Source: Gari tellinella
Lineage: Eukaryota; Mollusca; Bivalvia; Cardiida; Psammobiidae
Direction of reading: 5' to 3'
Assembly: GCA_922989275.2 (NCBI GenBank)
Contig: OV277861.1
Location: 97,626,993-97,690,992 of the forward strand
Length of the DNA: 64,000 bases
The first letter of the stretch is position 1, and each line of letters opens with the position of its first letter. Under the pieces are notes generated by a model. That model did not search any database, was not told where the DNA came from, and saw only the letters and a list, made by a program, of their open reading frames with translations. A program made the position numbers and the translations under genes. Positions 32,093 to 44,500 of this stretch are shown in pieces.

Positions 32093-32222
32093 GCATTCCA
32101 ATTAATATCTAATAGTAAAACACACGTAGAATATCAACTTTCATCTATAAAAGCAGGCGAAAACTATAAGCAGAGGATCGTATGCTATTGTTAGACGAGT
32201 TATTACGTCATAATGACAGTTT

Positions 32223-32443
32223 ACTCATTTATACCCAGTGGATATTCCGTGTTTATATATTGGATTAGTCCATTTTTTACCAAAGGGATGCCTGATCAAA
32301 CTTTTCATTTTCATTTTGTTTTATATTGAAATTCCTATCAGCAAACAGTGTAGACTCTGATCAGACAATGCATAATGCGGCGTCTGATCAGAGTCTACAC
32401 CGTTTGCCTATGTCCCATATATGGGATCGTGGGCACAAATGGG
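32223..32443. repeat. F6 MITE, reverse orientation
   Basis: Left end TTACTCATTTATACCCAGTG GAT; right end GATCGTGGGCACAAATGGG followed by TTAA (32444-32447). Core A hairpin with AGACAATGCATAATGCGGCG TCT. Confidence 0.86.
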
Positions 32444-32659
32444 TTAAAGGGTTAATGTGAGATTCAAATGGTTTTGAGCTTGGCCATGCCAGTTACTGTA
32501 TGTATGGCCTGGCGTTTAACTGTTTGCAATATACATCGTTTCATGGAGTACAAAAGTGTCTTGAAGCGAATCAATGTTTTATCCGCTGTGCAAACTGTTT
32601 TGAACTATCAGTCATTTTGCTATTGGCACTGTAAGGTGCATGCAAAATCAAAATGAGGT

Positions 32660-33200
32660 ATTTTCAAATTTCTATTCTGATTATTGAATGCATGTTATCT
32701 TGTATTTGCAAAAATTCTTTGTTCTTCCAAGGAGCATGATACATTATTAGAATTTCCGAGTCGACATTGATTAAAACGAGATATTTTAATATAAGGAAAC
32801 ATTTAGTTTCTTTCTGTTCCGTTGCAATGACCGAAATATTGCAAACCTGCTACATATCTTAAAGATACTAAATTGTTACACTCTCTATTTGACAAGCACT
32901 ATTTGATCTAATAATACAACTCAATTAAATGTGATAAAAGCTTTTTTTAAACAAGTGTATCTTGTATCTTTGTATTTGTATGCATGTCATTGATCTTATT
33001 TCATTCGGTTTAGATGGATTCACCTTGAATAGCATTAAACTGTTTGACACTTGCTACATTTTTCCATAAGGAGGTGCATTTCAGATCAATTTCAAAGGCT
33101 CATTAAGATTTCATTAGAGTTTCCTATATTCTAATTATTGCAAGGATAAATTGCGTTTTTATGCACGCTTACCGATCGACAAGGGAGAGTAGAAATGATT
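32660..33200. other. Featureless A/T-rich DNA
   Basis: About 540 bp in the intergenic patchwork. No repeat end or frame was recognised. Confidence 0.5.
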
Positions 33201-33227
33201 TTGAACGGGATAGAAAAAAGGTATTAC

Positions 33228-33472
33228 AGTGGAGAATCTGTTATTCTTTCCCGTTTAAACGCAAACGTAGGCAAACGCAAAGCACTAAAACGTAGAAAAG
33301 AACAACTTTTGGACAATTCTGATAATTCTTGTTTATCTTGGTGGCAAACAGTTTGGAGCCTGATCAGACGCCGGGTTACCCGGCGTCTGATCTGGCTCCA
33401 AACTGTTTGCACTGCAAATAATAGTTTTAGCGTAAACGCGTTTATTGGGAAAGAATAACAGATTCTCCACTG
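33228..33472. repeat. F4 MITE, near-consensus
   Basis: TA|CAGTGGAGAATCTGTTATTC ... GATTCTCCACTG|TA. Very similar to 22303-22548, 33843-34089 and 38790-39035, so the family was active recently. Confidence 0.92.
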
Positions 33473-33567
33473 TACAATAAAATAGCACATGTTAGGAGTC
33501 AGTTCTTTGAAAGTGTTATTGCAATTATACTTAGGTATTGTGGATGTGTATTTTGAATAACAGGTCT

Positions 33568-33760
33568 CAGGGCTCCAGATAAGAGGGAGTAAACTGCACA
33601 AATTCAACATTTTCTCGCTTATTTTAGCATCAAATCCTATGGTGTTACTACTCATTAGAATCGTCTCTTCGAGACGATTCTAATGAGTAGTGACACCATA
33701 GGGTTTAAAGCAGAAATAAAGATTTTAATTTTTGAAATACCCCCCTTATCTGGAGCCCTG
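33568..33760. repeat. F5 MITE, complete with 6-bp target duplication
   Basis: CAGGGCTCCAGATAAGAGGG ... CCTTATCTGGAGCCCTG, flanked by AGGTCT at 33562-33567 and 33761-33766. The core C hairpin GTTACTACTCATTAGAATCG TCTCTTCGAGA is perfect. Confidence 0.92.
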
Positions 33761-33842
33761 AGGTCTACCTTTAATCTAATAAAAAGAGAGCAGTTCAGAA
33801 AAAACGCTTTAATTAATGCCTAATTCTCAAACATATAGAGCT

Positions 33843-34089
33843 ACAGTGGAGAATCCGTTATACTTTCCCGTTTAAACGCAAACGTAGGCAAACGCAAAGC
33901 GCTAAAACGTAGAAAAGAACAACTTTTGGACAATTCTGATATTTCATGTTTATCTTGGTGGCAAACAGTTTGGAGCCTGATCAGACGCCGGGTTACCCGG
34001 CGTTTGGTCTGGCTCCAAACTGTTTGCACTGCAAATAATAGTTTTAGCGTAAACGCGTTTATTGGGAAAGAATAACACATTCTCCACTG
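33843..34089. repeat. F4 MITE
   Basis: TA|CAGTGGAGAATCCGTTATAC ... ACATTCTCCACTG|TA; core A hairpin with one arm change (GGCGTTTGGTC). Confidence 0.9.
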
Positions 34090-34331
34090 TAGCAGGAGCG
34101 ACGGAAACAATGAATGAGTTCAATGCCATTTTGTCTGTAGACCTTAAAAACTCAGTGACCTCTTTTTAAACGTTTGTTAATTGGTCTATTCGGTATAAAT
34201 ATACGTAAACGTGACAGTGCATGTATTTAGTAAGAACTCGTGGTCTGAAAACAAGCACTTTGTCACCATGGTCGCATCAAATATGATCATTTCAGAATTT
34301 CAAAAACGACTATTTTGACGATAACATTATA

Positions 34332-34524
34332 CAGTCGAATTTCGATATTTCGAACTCTCTTAACTCGAACTATTCGATAGTTCGACACATGAACTGCATT
34401 ATTTTATGCTCGGTTAAGTCTAACATACCCATATTTCAAAGTTAAAACGTGACTAAGCCACGTTTTAACTTTAAAATACGGGTATGTTCGATTTAACCGA
34501 GTGCTAGATATCGCAGTTTGACTG
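34332..34524. repeat. F8 MITE
   Basis: TA|CAGTCGAATTTCGATATTTC ... ATATCGCAGTTTGACTG|TA; central arms GTTAAAACGTGACT/AGCCACGTTTTAAC. Confidence 0.88.
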
Positions 34525-34612
34525 TATAAGAAAAACTTCAAACTGTTTATAAAGCGTTTCGTAAACAAGGCAGGGATGGTAGGAATGTATAGTAGCTGTA
34601 TACAGTAAAACT

Positions 34613-34800
34613 TCGCTATTCCGACTACTAAACAGAAGGCTAATTGATTATATAGTTCTTTGACAGGTGACAGCTTAAATCAATGTGACAGTTAAGCAGA
34701 AAGCTTCTTCTGATTTACTGTCAACCTGCTTTAAGCAGTCACCTGTATTGGATACCTAATAATTAACATATTGTATTGATAGTAATAGAAAGGTTTTACT
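34613..34800. repeat. F1 MITE, partly decayed
   Basis: TA|CAGTAAAACTTCGCTATTC ... GTAATAGAAAGGTTTTACT; core B shortened at its turn (GCAGAAAGCTTCTTCTGATT). Confidence 0.82.
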
Positions 34801-35010
34801 ACAAAGGCGTTAGTTTGGAAAGTAAGTCGCTTCATCATCTTACACATTCATATGCACCTAAAATGATTTAATTGATTCTTTATTTCTGTATTTAAATTGA
34901 TCAAACACCATTTTGTGAGTTCAATAAAGATATGATTATATTATGCTTTTCATTATTATCATTTCTCCAATAATAAAACAATATAGGAGACAGTTTTTAT
35001 TCAATATTAA

Positions 35011-35250
35011 CCCTTATCATGCTGATTTGTCGTATGCTTCAAATTTATCGTCTTCGAAAAAAATATTAAAATTAATTTTAATTGTTTTTGGTCTAAAAAA
35101 AAAGTTGAACAAGAGTGACACACAATTTGGATCAAGATCAGACAACGCGTTACGCAGCGTCTGATCTTGATCCAAATTGTTCACAAACGTTAGCCAAGTC
35201 ATAACATAACATATGCTATGTTAGTCAAGTCGCACATAGCATGATACGGG
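35011..35250. repeat. F14 MITE (TTAA ends, core A)
   Basis: TTAA at 35007-35010 and 35251-35254; ends CCCTTATCATGCTGATTTG and ATAGCATGATACGGG. The core hairpin CAATTTGGATCAAGATCAGA C ... GTCTGATCTTGATCCAAATTG is near perfect. These ends differ from F2, F3 and F6. Confidence 0.85.
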
Positions 35251-35269
35251 TTAAATACTAAGACCTTTA

Positions 35270-35742
35270 GTGAGGAAAATGTTTCTTTTTTCCGTTAAAA
35301 AAGATCTAAACGCAAACACGATGCAAAGAGATATAGAAAATATCAAGTGTTTTGAAAATTTTAAAGATTTATCTTCACCAGAGTGGCAAAAGGTTTAGAC
35401 TTTATCCCACAGCAGGTTACCCGATGTTTTATCTGGGTTTAAACAATTTTGAAATGGATATCAGTGTTTGGGTGTCCGGATATAAATCGAAGTGATTTGC
35501 ACATCAGATTCACACCAGCGTGACCGGAGAGTTAGATCCAGGATCGGGGCAGTATTCCTCCTATAAAAAAGACCACAAAATATTAGTATGGTACGTGCCC
35601 CGCCATCGAGATATACTTACACATCATGAACATTGTGATTGAGGTTTTCCAGCAATGCTGGTAATTTCAGCTTTAACCCGTTTTTCCCGACGATCCCATA
35701 TATGGGACATAGGCAAACAGTGTAGACCCTGATCAGACGCCA
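35270..35742. repeat. Decayed F4 (35270-35450) and truncated F6 (35677-35742)
   Basis: GAGGAAAATGTTTC and a degraded core A (GGTTACCCGATGTTTTATCT) mark the F4 remnant. The F6 piece starts after TTAA (35673) with CCCGTTTTTCCCGACGATCC and breaks inside its core. Confidence 0.6.
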
Positions 35743-35854
35743 CATTATTCTTCTTGTTTTAGTGTCCATGATAAAATATTGCTTAGAGTACGATGAAAAC
35801 AAACAAAATTAATGTTCTTCTTGCTTTAAGTTACCAGGCTCCTTGAACAGTAGA

Positions 35855-36010
35855 ACACATGTGCCAAAAGTTATAAAATATTTGAGTTAAGTCTTAGCTC
35901 GTTTTCAAGCATTTGATTGGATAGGTTTAAACAAAAGCTCACATATTACCAATCTAAACCTCAAGAACGATTTCAGACTCAACCCAAAAACTTTATAACG
36001 TTGGGACCAG
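35855..36010. repeat. F10 hairpin element, diverged
   Basis: GTTATAAAATATTTGAGTTA AGTCTTAGCTCGTT ... ACGATTTCAGACTCAACCCA ... CTTTATAAC; inner pair GATTGGAT/ATTACCAATC. Confidence 0.72.
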
Positions 36011-36014
36011 TTAT

Positions 36015-36739
36015 GCCTCGCTCACATTTGCTGCGGCTGCCGTACGGCGGCCGCACGGCTAATCATTTCTACGGCGAGTAGCAATGCCCCGGCCGCCGCA
36101 GAATTCCTACGGCCGCCGTGTGTTGCGCTCACATTTGCTGCGGCTGCCGCGCGGCGAGATTTTATTTTGGTGGGGTTAAAAAATCTTGGCCAACGTACGG
36201 CCGCCGTGCGGCTGCCGTACGGTGACCGCACGGCGACCGTACGGCAGCCGTGGAAGTCCCACCAGATACCTTGCAACCAAAATGCTGCTCCTGCTACACA
36301 GCTTGGTTTTGCTACATGTTCACACAACTTATATCAGTCCAGCAACACCATGAACTCAAAGGACACATTTGGACAGCATTTAAGAACATCTAAATCCATT
36401 TTTAGATAATATTCATGTTTTACATATATGATCAAAAGTACAAACGCTCAATAGGGAAATTGACCATCGAGTTACGGCGGCCGCACGGTGGCCGTACGGC
36501 TGCCGTACGGCAGCCGTAGAACCACTCTGCAGCGTGAGTTTCTACGGCCGCCGTAGAAATGAAAAAATGTTATAACTCCGCGTTATAATTCTACGGCGAC
36601 CTCTACGGCCTGTAAGATATTGGGATACGCCGTGCGGCGGCCGTACGGCCGCCGCAGAATCTCTACGGCTGCCGTAAGATTCTCTCGATTTCACGTCTCT
36701 GCGGCCGCCGTACGGCCACCGTAGAGCAACTGTGAGCGC
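36015..36739. mobile_element. GC-rich foldback-like element of CGGCCGCCGTAC repeats
   Basis: Ends GCGCTCACA (36125) and TGTGAGCGC (to 36739); a second GCTCACATTTGCTGCGGCTG start lies at 36021. Sub-terminal arrays of short units built on CTACGGCCGCCGTACGGC, each nearly self-complementary, enclose an A/T-richer middle (about 36250-36470). The GC content contrasts sharply with the rest of the window. Frames across it are artefacts of the repeat. Confidence 0.78.
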
Positions 36740-36879
36740 ACTATTAGTCCTTTTTTGGGTGTAGCAATATTTATTTCCAGTCATCATAAATTCTTGGACT
36801 CTGATAGGCTGAAACTGCACATGTGACCACTGTGTACGAGACCGTAGACATTGATTTTGCCGGGTAGTACGGGTCACGT

Positions 36880-37428
36880 GACTAGTTAGATGTTGTTCCC
36901 TCGCTCGATTCGCGTAATCAATCTCTCTTTTTTGGTTTATACAGCAGTTGTTTTACAAGCAATCAAAAGAAATCTTAATTAAAAACTTCTTGAATCGATC
37001 AGTATGTGTACATGTAAATGTAAATCAGATATCGATAATATGCTAATTTATTGCTTTGCTTTCCCTGATTACCCCACCCACGTTGTCACCATGCTAAACA
37101 AACGCCGGGACGTGAAATGGACAATGCAAAGTACAACGGCACTTGTCACTGGTCTATAATGAAATTGACATTGGATTCAGATTTATTTAGATCAATATGT
37201 TTATCGAAATCAACCTTAATAGGCAGAACTCGATATGCCTAGACACTGACCTACGTGTTCATTTGTTCGTTCCTGATTATTTCTGTTCATATTAATAATT
37301 TATAATTAATCGTTATAGTGTTTCATAAAACGTAAATGTCCTCCGAGAACTATCCGTTCAAAATACCCTAGTAATGAACATTTTAAGGATGTTCACATTC
37401 TAATGTGATGACGTAACCATGTTAGATA
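36880..37428. other. Featureless intergenic DNA
   Basis: About 550 bp without a recognisable repeat end or exon. Confidence 0.5.
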
Positions 37429-37630
37429 CAGTCGATCTTCGATAGGGTCTATCTTGATTTCATTTCAGTCTAACATATCCGTAATTCAAAGTTAAATGGT
37501 GGGTTTGCCACCTTTTAAACTTGAAATACGGAATATGTTCGACATAATGCGTAGAAATTATTGCATTAAACTGTAGGAATGCAGATAAATTCTACTTATG
37601 CGAGTTCCTGATATCGTCGAAGTTTGACTG
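37429..37630. repeat. F8 MITE, diverged
   Basis: TA|CAGTCGATCTTCGATAG ... TCGTCGAAGTTTGACTG|TA; inner arms GTTAAATGGTGGGTTTGCC ACC... Confidence 0.8.
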
Positions 37631-37783
37631 TATAACTATTGTACTAAACCATCGAATAGCGCGTGAGTTTGAAATGTACTGATGACAATTTCAAGTGTCA
37701 TTTTTAGGGTCAAGACAGTAAAACTTTGTAAGATTATGCATATTTTCTTTCTTGTATTGGATCTAGACTGGAAATAAATTCGT

Positions 37784-37910
37784 TACACGGCATTCGGCAG
37801 GGTGTACGGGCTTGTATGACGGGTTTGGATTTCGTATTTCCTTCGCGCTCAGGAAATACGGAATCCAAAACCATCATACAAGCCCGTACACCCTGCCGAA
37901 ATACCGTGTA
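37784..37910. repeat. 127-bp near-perfect hairpin
   Basis: TACACGGCATTCGGCAGGGT GTACGGGCTTGTATGA pairs with TCATACAAGCCCGTAC ... CCGTGTA; turn around GGAAATACG...CGTATTTCC. No MITE ends. Confidence 0.85.
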
Positions 37911-38393
37911 TCTAATAGTATTGAGGACTATTCAATTTATTCGTCAGTTCGCGTTACTTTATTCATATGATCATTTCATATAGGACAAATAGCGAATAAA
38001 CAACACAACCCTCCCGATTTATTTTTTCTCAAACATACATTTTAACATATCTGAATAATATAAATATAGTATATATATGTGTACACCACACGTGCTTTCT
38101 ACAACCATAGAATACTCTCAGGGTAAATACTTATTTGGTTCATGTGTTTCAAATAGCCTTTAAATGGAGAATAACTTCTGTACGGATATAAAGTACCATC
38201 GGAACAAATTAACTTGTGCTACCTCTGGGCAAACATACCTATATATCAGAGTTGTATTTGCTGAACGGCTACGTTCGATTTGAACTGAGTTCAAGCTACC
38301 TAGGTTCGGATGTATAATTTTGGAAATGATTAGTTTAGTATAATCGTAAGTTTAACAATTCTATTTTTGTCATAATATGTATGCATACATGTA

Positions 38394-38597
38394 CAGTTAA
38401 ATCTCTCTATTACGACCACTAAATTGTGTTAATTATTAGGTGTTTACGACAGGTGACTGCTTAAATCAAGGTAACAGTAAACAGAGAGTTCCTATATGAG
38501 CTTTCTGTTTTACTGTCACCTTGCTTTAAACTGTCACCTGTCTTTAGTACAATCAATTAGTATTCTTTTCAGTGGTCGTAATAGAGAGGTTTCACTG
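38394..38597. repeat. F1 MITE, complete
   Basis: TA|CAGTTAAATCTCTCTATTAC ... GTAATAGAGAGGTTTCACTG|TA; core B hairpin with the turn GAGTTCCTATATGAGCTTTC. Confidence 0.87.
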
Positions 38598-38789
38598 TAC
38601 ATTATAAATTTTGATGCAAATCTCAAATACATGTATACAGATTAACTCATACATGTATATCGCCTAAAGTGACTGCAATCAGTTTGAATACATATCAGAA
38701 GTGAACGTAACGAAAATGTATTTTTAATATTTAGGCGGATATTATTGTAAAATGCGCGTGCACAAAGTCTGTTTGTTTTAGGTGAAATA

Positions 38790-39371
38790 CAGTGGAGAAT
38801 CTGTTATTCTTTCCCGTTTAAACGCAAACGTACGCAAACGCAAAGCACTAAAACGTAGAAAAGAACAACTTTTGGACAATTCTGCTATTTCATGTTTATC
38901 ATGGTGGCAAACAGTTTGGAGCCTGATCAGACGCCGGGTTACCCGGCGTCTGATCTGGCTCCAAACTGTTTGCACTGGAAATAATAGTTTTAGCGTAAAC
39001 GCATTTATTCGGAAAGAATAACACATTCTCCACTGTATTTGTTAAAACTGAGACAAAGCTAGTAGAAAACTGTATAAAACTGAAAAAGAGTGTTGATCGA
39101 AGTTCTCCAAATGACCACAGTACAATGGAGAAGACGTTATACTTTCACATTAAACCGGTTTAATCTAAAGCAGTTTTGTCCGTTGAAAACAGTTAACATC
39201 CAGATCAGACGCCGGGGAATCTGGCGTCTGACCAGGTTCCAAACTATTTGCCAGCCAAAATTAAATTGAGTCGTCAAAATTATAAAAAAACATTTTTATT
39301 TTCTTCATGATATTATATTGCATTTGTGTTTCGCTTGCGTTTAAACGGGAACGAATGACGTTTTTCCACTG
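38790..39371. repeat. F4 MITE (38790-39035) and diverged F4 (39123-39371)
   Basis: The first is near-consensus. The second starts CAATGGAGAAGACGTTATAC and ends GACGTTTTTCCACTG, with core A turn GACGCCGGGGAATCTGGCGT C. The second belongs to an older subfamily, also seen at 50722, 57611 and 63258. Confidence 0.87.
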
Positions 39372-39525
39372 TATACCAGAGAGTCAAAGCAGCATGAAAC
39401 ACACATAAATAGCATACACAAAGTAACAATAATGTTTGCCGTATATGTCCCCGCAGATGTGGTTAATTAAAACAAACATTAAATAGCACACTTACGGACC
39501 ATAACCTTTGATAACATATAACATT

Positions 39526-39946
39526 ATATTGTCTAATTTCGATATATATAACTCATTTAAGTCAAACGTACAATGTACCTGTACTTCTACACTTAAAAAA
39601 TCATTATTTCGATGTCGCTTAATCCATAACCATATAAATACGCCCCTTTACGCCTTTAATTAATTCCTCTACTGAAGAAATTAGTTCCAATTTATACTTT
39701 TACAAATAAAAGCATAACAAATATTTTCTATATCCTAGCAGATAGTAGCTTAAAGCAGGATGAAAGTAAAGCAGAATGGACATGAGCCTTGGCGCATTCT
39801 GCTTTACTTTAAACCTGTTTTAAGTGCTCACCTGTCTTCAAAACTCGAAACAGACTATGGGGTAAAATGTTATATATAGCCACATTCTAACTTTGAACTA
39901 CGAGTATTGTTCGTCTTAGGCGGGTTCGACATATCGAGATTCGACT
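39526..39946. repeat. F8 MITE split by an F2 MITE
   Basis: F8 left part up to 39618 (AATTTCGATATATATAACTC), F2 at about 39623-39868 (core B turn GGACATGAGCCTTGGCGC), then the F8 right part ending ATATCGAGATTCGACTG (39946) and TA. Confidence 0.75.
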
Positions 39947-40147
39947 GTATATAATCAATATATAAACAATTAGCTTGTTCGTTTCTGATACTAAAGTGAA
40001 AACAGTTAAAGTAAGCAGTTAATCCGACACGAAGCCCAATGCAAAACATAGAGAAAAATGTTTTATGATTATATTCAAACTAAATGTCAAATAGTTCGAA
40101 GCCTTAATAGAAGCCTAGTTACTATCCTAAGATGGATACAAACTGTT

Positions 40148-40480
40148 TGCATTGGACCCCAGGGTCCAACGTTATAAAGCGTTTGAGCTGAGTCTGAGTT
40201 TGTTCCCAAGCATTTGATTGGTCAGATGTAAGCCTTGAATGCTTGAAAACGCCTTTAGACTCAGCTCAAACTCTTTATAACCTTGGACACAGATTAAGAC
40301 TTCTGTTAGTAAAGAACACCATGCCACAAGGTGATACAACTTTTTAGTTGAGTCTCAGATCGTTCTCAAACCTTTGCAAAAATCTAAACAATCAAATGTT
40401 TGAGAATAATCTCAGCCAGTTCGGACAAATCAAATGCTTGATAAAAAATCTCAGATTTAGCTCAAAACATTGTGTCAACT
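40148..40480. repeat. F10 hairpin elements, one clear and one decayed
   Basis: 40148-40291: AACGTTATAAAGCGTTTGAG CTGAGTCTGAG ... CTCAGCTCAAACTCTTTATA ACC. 40325-40480 keeps only related pieces (AGTTGAGTCTCAGATCGTTC, CAAATGTTTGAGAA). Confidence 0.7.
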
Positions 40481-40604
40481 TACCCTTACCATTGTTCATC
40501 GATGCCAACACTAACGATTAGTAATGTTTCACATATACTTTCCCTAAATTATCAGCTCGGTGGCTTACTAATGATAAAGAAGAGAAGCCTCTAAGACATA
40601 GAGG

Positions 40605-40760
40605 ATAACTGTTTTTTTCAGTGTAAGATCGAAATTTAATCCATTGAGTGAACATCAGACGTTATATTTTCACGAGTGGCGAAGCCACGAGTGAAAATAT
40701 AACAGTCTGATGTTCACGAAATGGATTAAATTCGATCTTACACTGAAAAAACACAGTTAT
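40605..40760. repeat. 156-bp near-perfect hairpin
   Basis: ATAACTGTTTTTTTCAGTGT AAGATCG ... ACATCAGACGTTATATTTTCACTCG-type arms pair to the end; turn GAGTGGCGAAGCCACGAGTG. No MITE ends. Confidence 0.85.
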
Positions 40761-41305
40761 TCTATTTATTTATGCTTTTAAGCCACTTTTTAAACGAAAT
40801 TGTTTAAAAATTGAAAGCGAACGTACATTATTTATCCCGTGTTGAGCCCCATGTTTTATGTCGAACACATGTGCGTGACAGTTGGAAGTCATCCGAATGA
40901 CTTCGTTGCTCCCGAGTTTGGATTCGTGCTCTTCCGGTGAGTAGTTCGCGACAAATCGGACTGCCGGAATTTAACGATAAGACACGATTGACTACGATTC
41001 TTGGGGAGCCCTACGGGGAAAATTCATAATAAAAGCGATTGGTGATAATCCACTGCAGTGGATTACCAAGTGATCATCCACTGCTATATCGTGGTAATCC
41101 ACCGAAAAGCATAAATAAATGTTGCTATTACATGAAAACACTTATGTAATGGATTGTATCATTTTATGAGTTTCCTGCGTAACTGTTTCTCCACACCAAG
41201 ATGCGTCTCGTGTGTTTACATGTCACTGTTTCTCATTCACCAGAATCTTGAGTGGTTAGCAATCTTGTGTAGCTTGAAAGTGTATCCCATTATCAGTCAC
41301 TTAAT

Positions 41306-41426
41306 CTGGGTTCAATGTTATAAAGCATTTGAGTTGAATATGTGTTTGTTCTAGGCTCAAATCTGACCAATCGAATGCTTGAGAACGACTTCAGACTCAA
41401 CTTAAGAGCTTTATAAATTTGGACCC
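41306..41426. repeat. F10 hairpin element, 3' of the coiled-coil gene
   Basis: TGGGTTCAATGTTATAAAGC ATTTGAGTTGA ... CAACTTAAGAGCTTTATAAATTTGGACCC; one inner arm is lost. Confidence 0.72.
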
Positions 41427-41532
41427 TGCGATGGCGTAAGGATATATTTATTCCCTTTTCCATGCAGTTATTTTTGTTTTGTCATGAAATGGTTCATCTT
41501 TAACAATGGCACCTAGATGGCGTTTATTTTAA

Positions 41533-44500
41533 TCAGAAACGAGTAATTGTTTCTCCTTCCGAGTTCACATTTGTTTCAGATTTGTTTTCAGTTGAGCTCA
41601 TTCCACCGTCCGTTTCATCTTTGTCCTTATCGTGGTTAGCTCCATGGTCATTGTACCCTCCATCTTTATCACTTTCATCTGATTCTGGCTCAATGATTGC
41701 TTCAATAATATATTCCTCTTCACTGTTCTTTACTGGACTGTTCACGCCTACTGCGAAGTTGATCTCTTCATACGCTCTACTGACTCTGTACGGCTCGTCC
41801 ACTATGTTTCTATGCTCATTATCATCTATTTCGAATCCTGTTGATTTTGTGTCATGAGACTCAAAATTATTGGATGTGGAAGAGTCAGGCACATATACAC
41901 TAGTGTATTGTTCGTCAGTGAATGTATCTATCGTTTTCTGCACAGTAGCATAAAGTTCAGTAGTTAGCGGTCCTTCCACACGAGTGACGTCTCGGCCAGA
42001 TTCAGAGGTCGCTGACCCAGCATAGCTACTCAACCTAGAGAACATTTAAATAGGTTAAACAACTAAGTAGGTTAGCATTGTTCGATACTGTTGATAGTTT
42101 TTATAAGAAAATGCATTTAAGGAGACTGAACATCAAATGATTTGTTTGCAAAAACAAAAGAAAATACTCAAATTAAAACAAATGTGTAACATTATCGTGA
42201 ATCTGGCATTACAAGAATATGGTCAGTCTAAAATCATCCTCAAGAAAAGTCACCAAAATCTTAGTTTTAGATACAGTGGAGAATCTGTTATTCTTTCCCA
42301 ATAAACGCGTTTACGCTAAAACTATTATTTGCAGTGCAAACAGTTTGGAGCCAGATCAGACGCCGGGTAACCCGGCGTCTGATCAGGCTTCAAACTGTTT
42401 GCCACCAAGATAAACAAGAATTATCAGAATTGTCCAAAAGTTGTTCTTTTCTACGTTTTAGTGCTTTGCGTTTGCGTACGTTTGCGTTTAAACGGGAAAG
42501 AATAACAGATTCTCCACTGTAGCTTCCATCACTTTTTTAATATGTCCAGACTAAGTTAATTCATTTCGCATTAAGAAATGAACTGATTTTTTTCGGCGTG
42601 CAAGCGAAGTGAACGACAGAAAATTATCAGCAAATACGATGAATCGCGCTAGCGATTCATGGTAAATTTGCCGATAATTTTCTGTCGTTCATTTCGCTTG
42701 AACGCCGAAAAAATCAGTTCATTTCTTATATTTACAATATATTTGCTGTAATTTCTAACATTAAATAAACATTTTGTTAGTACGCATGTGTGTTTAATCC
42801 ATACTAGAGGTAGATACCACGAATAATGTGTACCCTATAAGGAACAGCCATGGCTGATTTACTGAATCTGTGTACATTCGAAAGCAGAAAAAATAAGTGC
42901 CATTGTCAACAACTTGACAGTTTGGCGCGTAAGGTAGATTCTTATGTCAATTTTCTTGCAATTTATTTCATTAATAAAGAAGAATATTAGTCGGAAATCA
43001 TGGTTTCCACTAGTAGGAAGGCATAGATCGGTTACGAACAAAATTTGAAAAAATCCGCCAAACGTTTGCTGTCCCAAGTTCCAAAGATTAATTCGCAATG
43101 AAAACTGCATATGCCCCGCCTCTTCTTCGAAACTTATCCACAAGTCCCGCCCTCTCGAAAAGTGGTGTTTATATGAAATGAACACACTTTTTGTCAATGG
43201 AATTGAATGGGGAGATTGTAAATATTCGGTTTTGAACACGCATGCATAAACAGGAAACAATAATGTCTTCTCCCTCCCTGTACACTACAGTAGGTTAAAC
43301 CGACCGCCGATAAGGAATGGCGCGCTGTCTCAGGTAGTAAGATATCGGACTCAACTTTCATTTTTCATCCCCGCCTGCCAGGTCCCCGATTAGAATCACA
43401 TCACGTCGATTTGTTTCTTTAAAATGCATTTTTAACAGAAACTTTCATTCTAAACTAATACTTACGTATTAATATAAGCGTTTGACAAACACTCACAAAT
43501 TATTTCTTTTATGACATCGTTTGGTTTTCAGACGCTTAAAATAGACTTGGATCAATTTGTACGTGGAATATGTTGCAGACAATTGCAAAGCATACATAAT
43601 GTTAAGATTGACATACACATGTACTTACTTTCCAATGAGATCTTCCTTCTCGGCCTTCTCCCGTAGTAGCTGTGATTTTAGTTTGGCAATGATAGCACCA
43701 TGTTCCCTGTTATCAGCCTCAAGTTTAGTTAGATACTCCCTTAAAGTATAGACACGTGTAAATAGACATGTGCAAACTACAGCTAAAATTACGAATAAGG
43801 TAAATACAAGCAAACTATGTACATAACTTGTACAATATAAGTCGTATATGCAGTCTTTTACGAGGGTCCTTTAAAATGTTGTGTAACTTTGACCTTTTCT
43901 TAAAATCTACACGTACCGCTTGAGTGAGTTGGGGTTTCTGGCAATGTAACACTGCAAATGGCATATAGCGCCGAATAATTATGAAATAATATTATATTCA
44001 GGGATGATTTCTGGTAGATGTTTCGACTGATCACATTGGCTGCGATTGAGCGCATGGGACCAAAACCATCGTCCTGCCTTTTAATTATTGGCAGAGGGAA
44101 TAATATCCATAATATCAACAAAAACATCCCCTATATGACTATTAAGCCCCAGAACCGAGGCAAGATAGGAAGGTTGCTGGTTCCTTATGGAACCCTCTGA
44201 TCAGGCCCTACACTGTTTGATAAGTGTGTACATGTACTGTTCTAAATAAATTAAAATTTCTCTATTACGACCACTTAATTGTGCTGATTATCAGGTATTT
44301 AAGACAGGTGATTGCTTAGGTCAAGGTGACAGTAAACCAGAAAGCTCATTCAGGAATGTAAAATCATGTAAAGTCATGTAAAATCATGAACTGAGTGTAA
44401 TAAAGAAATTTAATTGTTTTACGTTCACCTTGATTTAAGCTATCACCTGTATGTATACAATCAATTAGTCTTACTTAAAATGATCGTATTAAAAGAGTTT

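Noticed and set aside
36022..36409. Ala/Val/Arg-rich frames on both strands
   Set aside because: Produced by the CGGCCGCCGTAC repeat units of a GC-rich element.
42334..42522. Repeated frame of about 60 residues (QTVWSQIRRRVTRRLIRLQT) at many places
   Set aside because: It is F4 MITE sequence read through core A (GATCAGACGCCGGGTAACCC). It appears on both strands and always within F4 ends, so it is a repeat artefact and not a conserved small protein.
42859..43260. 133-residue minus-strand frame as an exon
   Set aside because: No recognised family, no fitting phase-2 splice sites for the surrounding gene, and ordinary A/T-rich intron composition.
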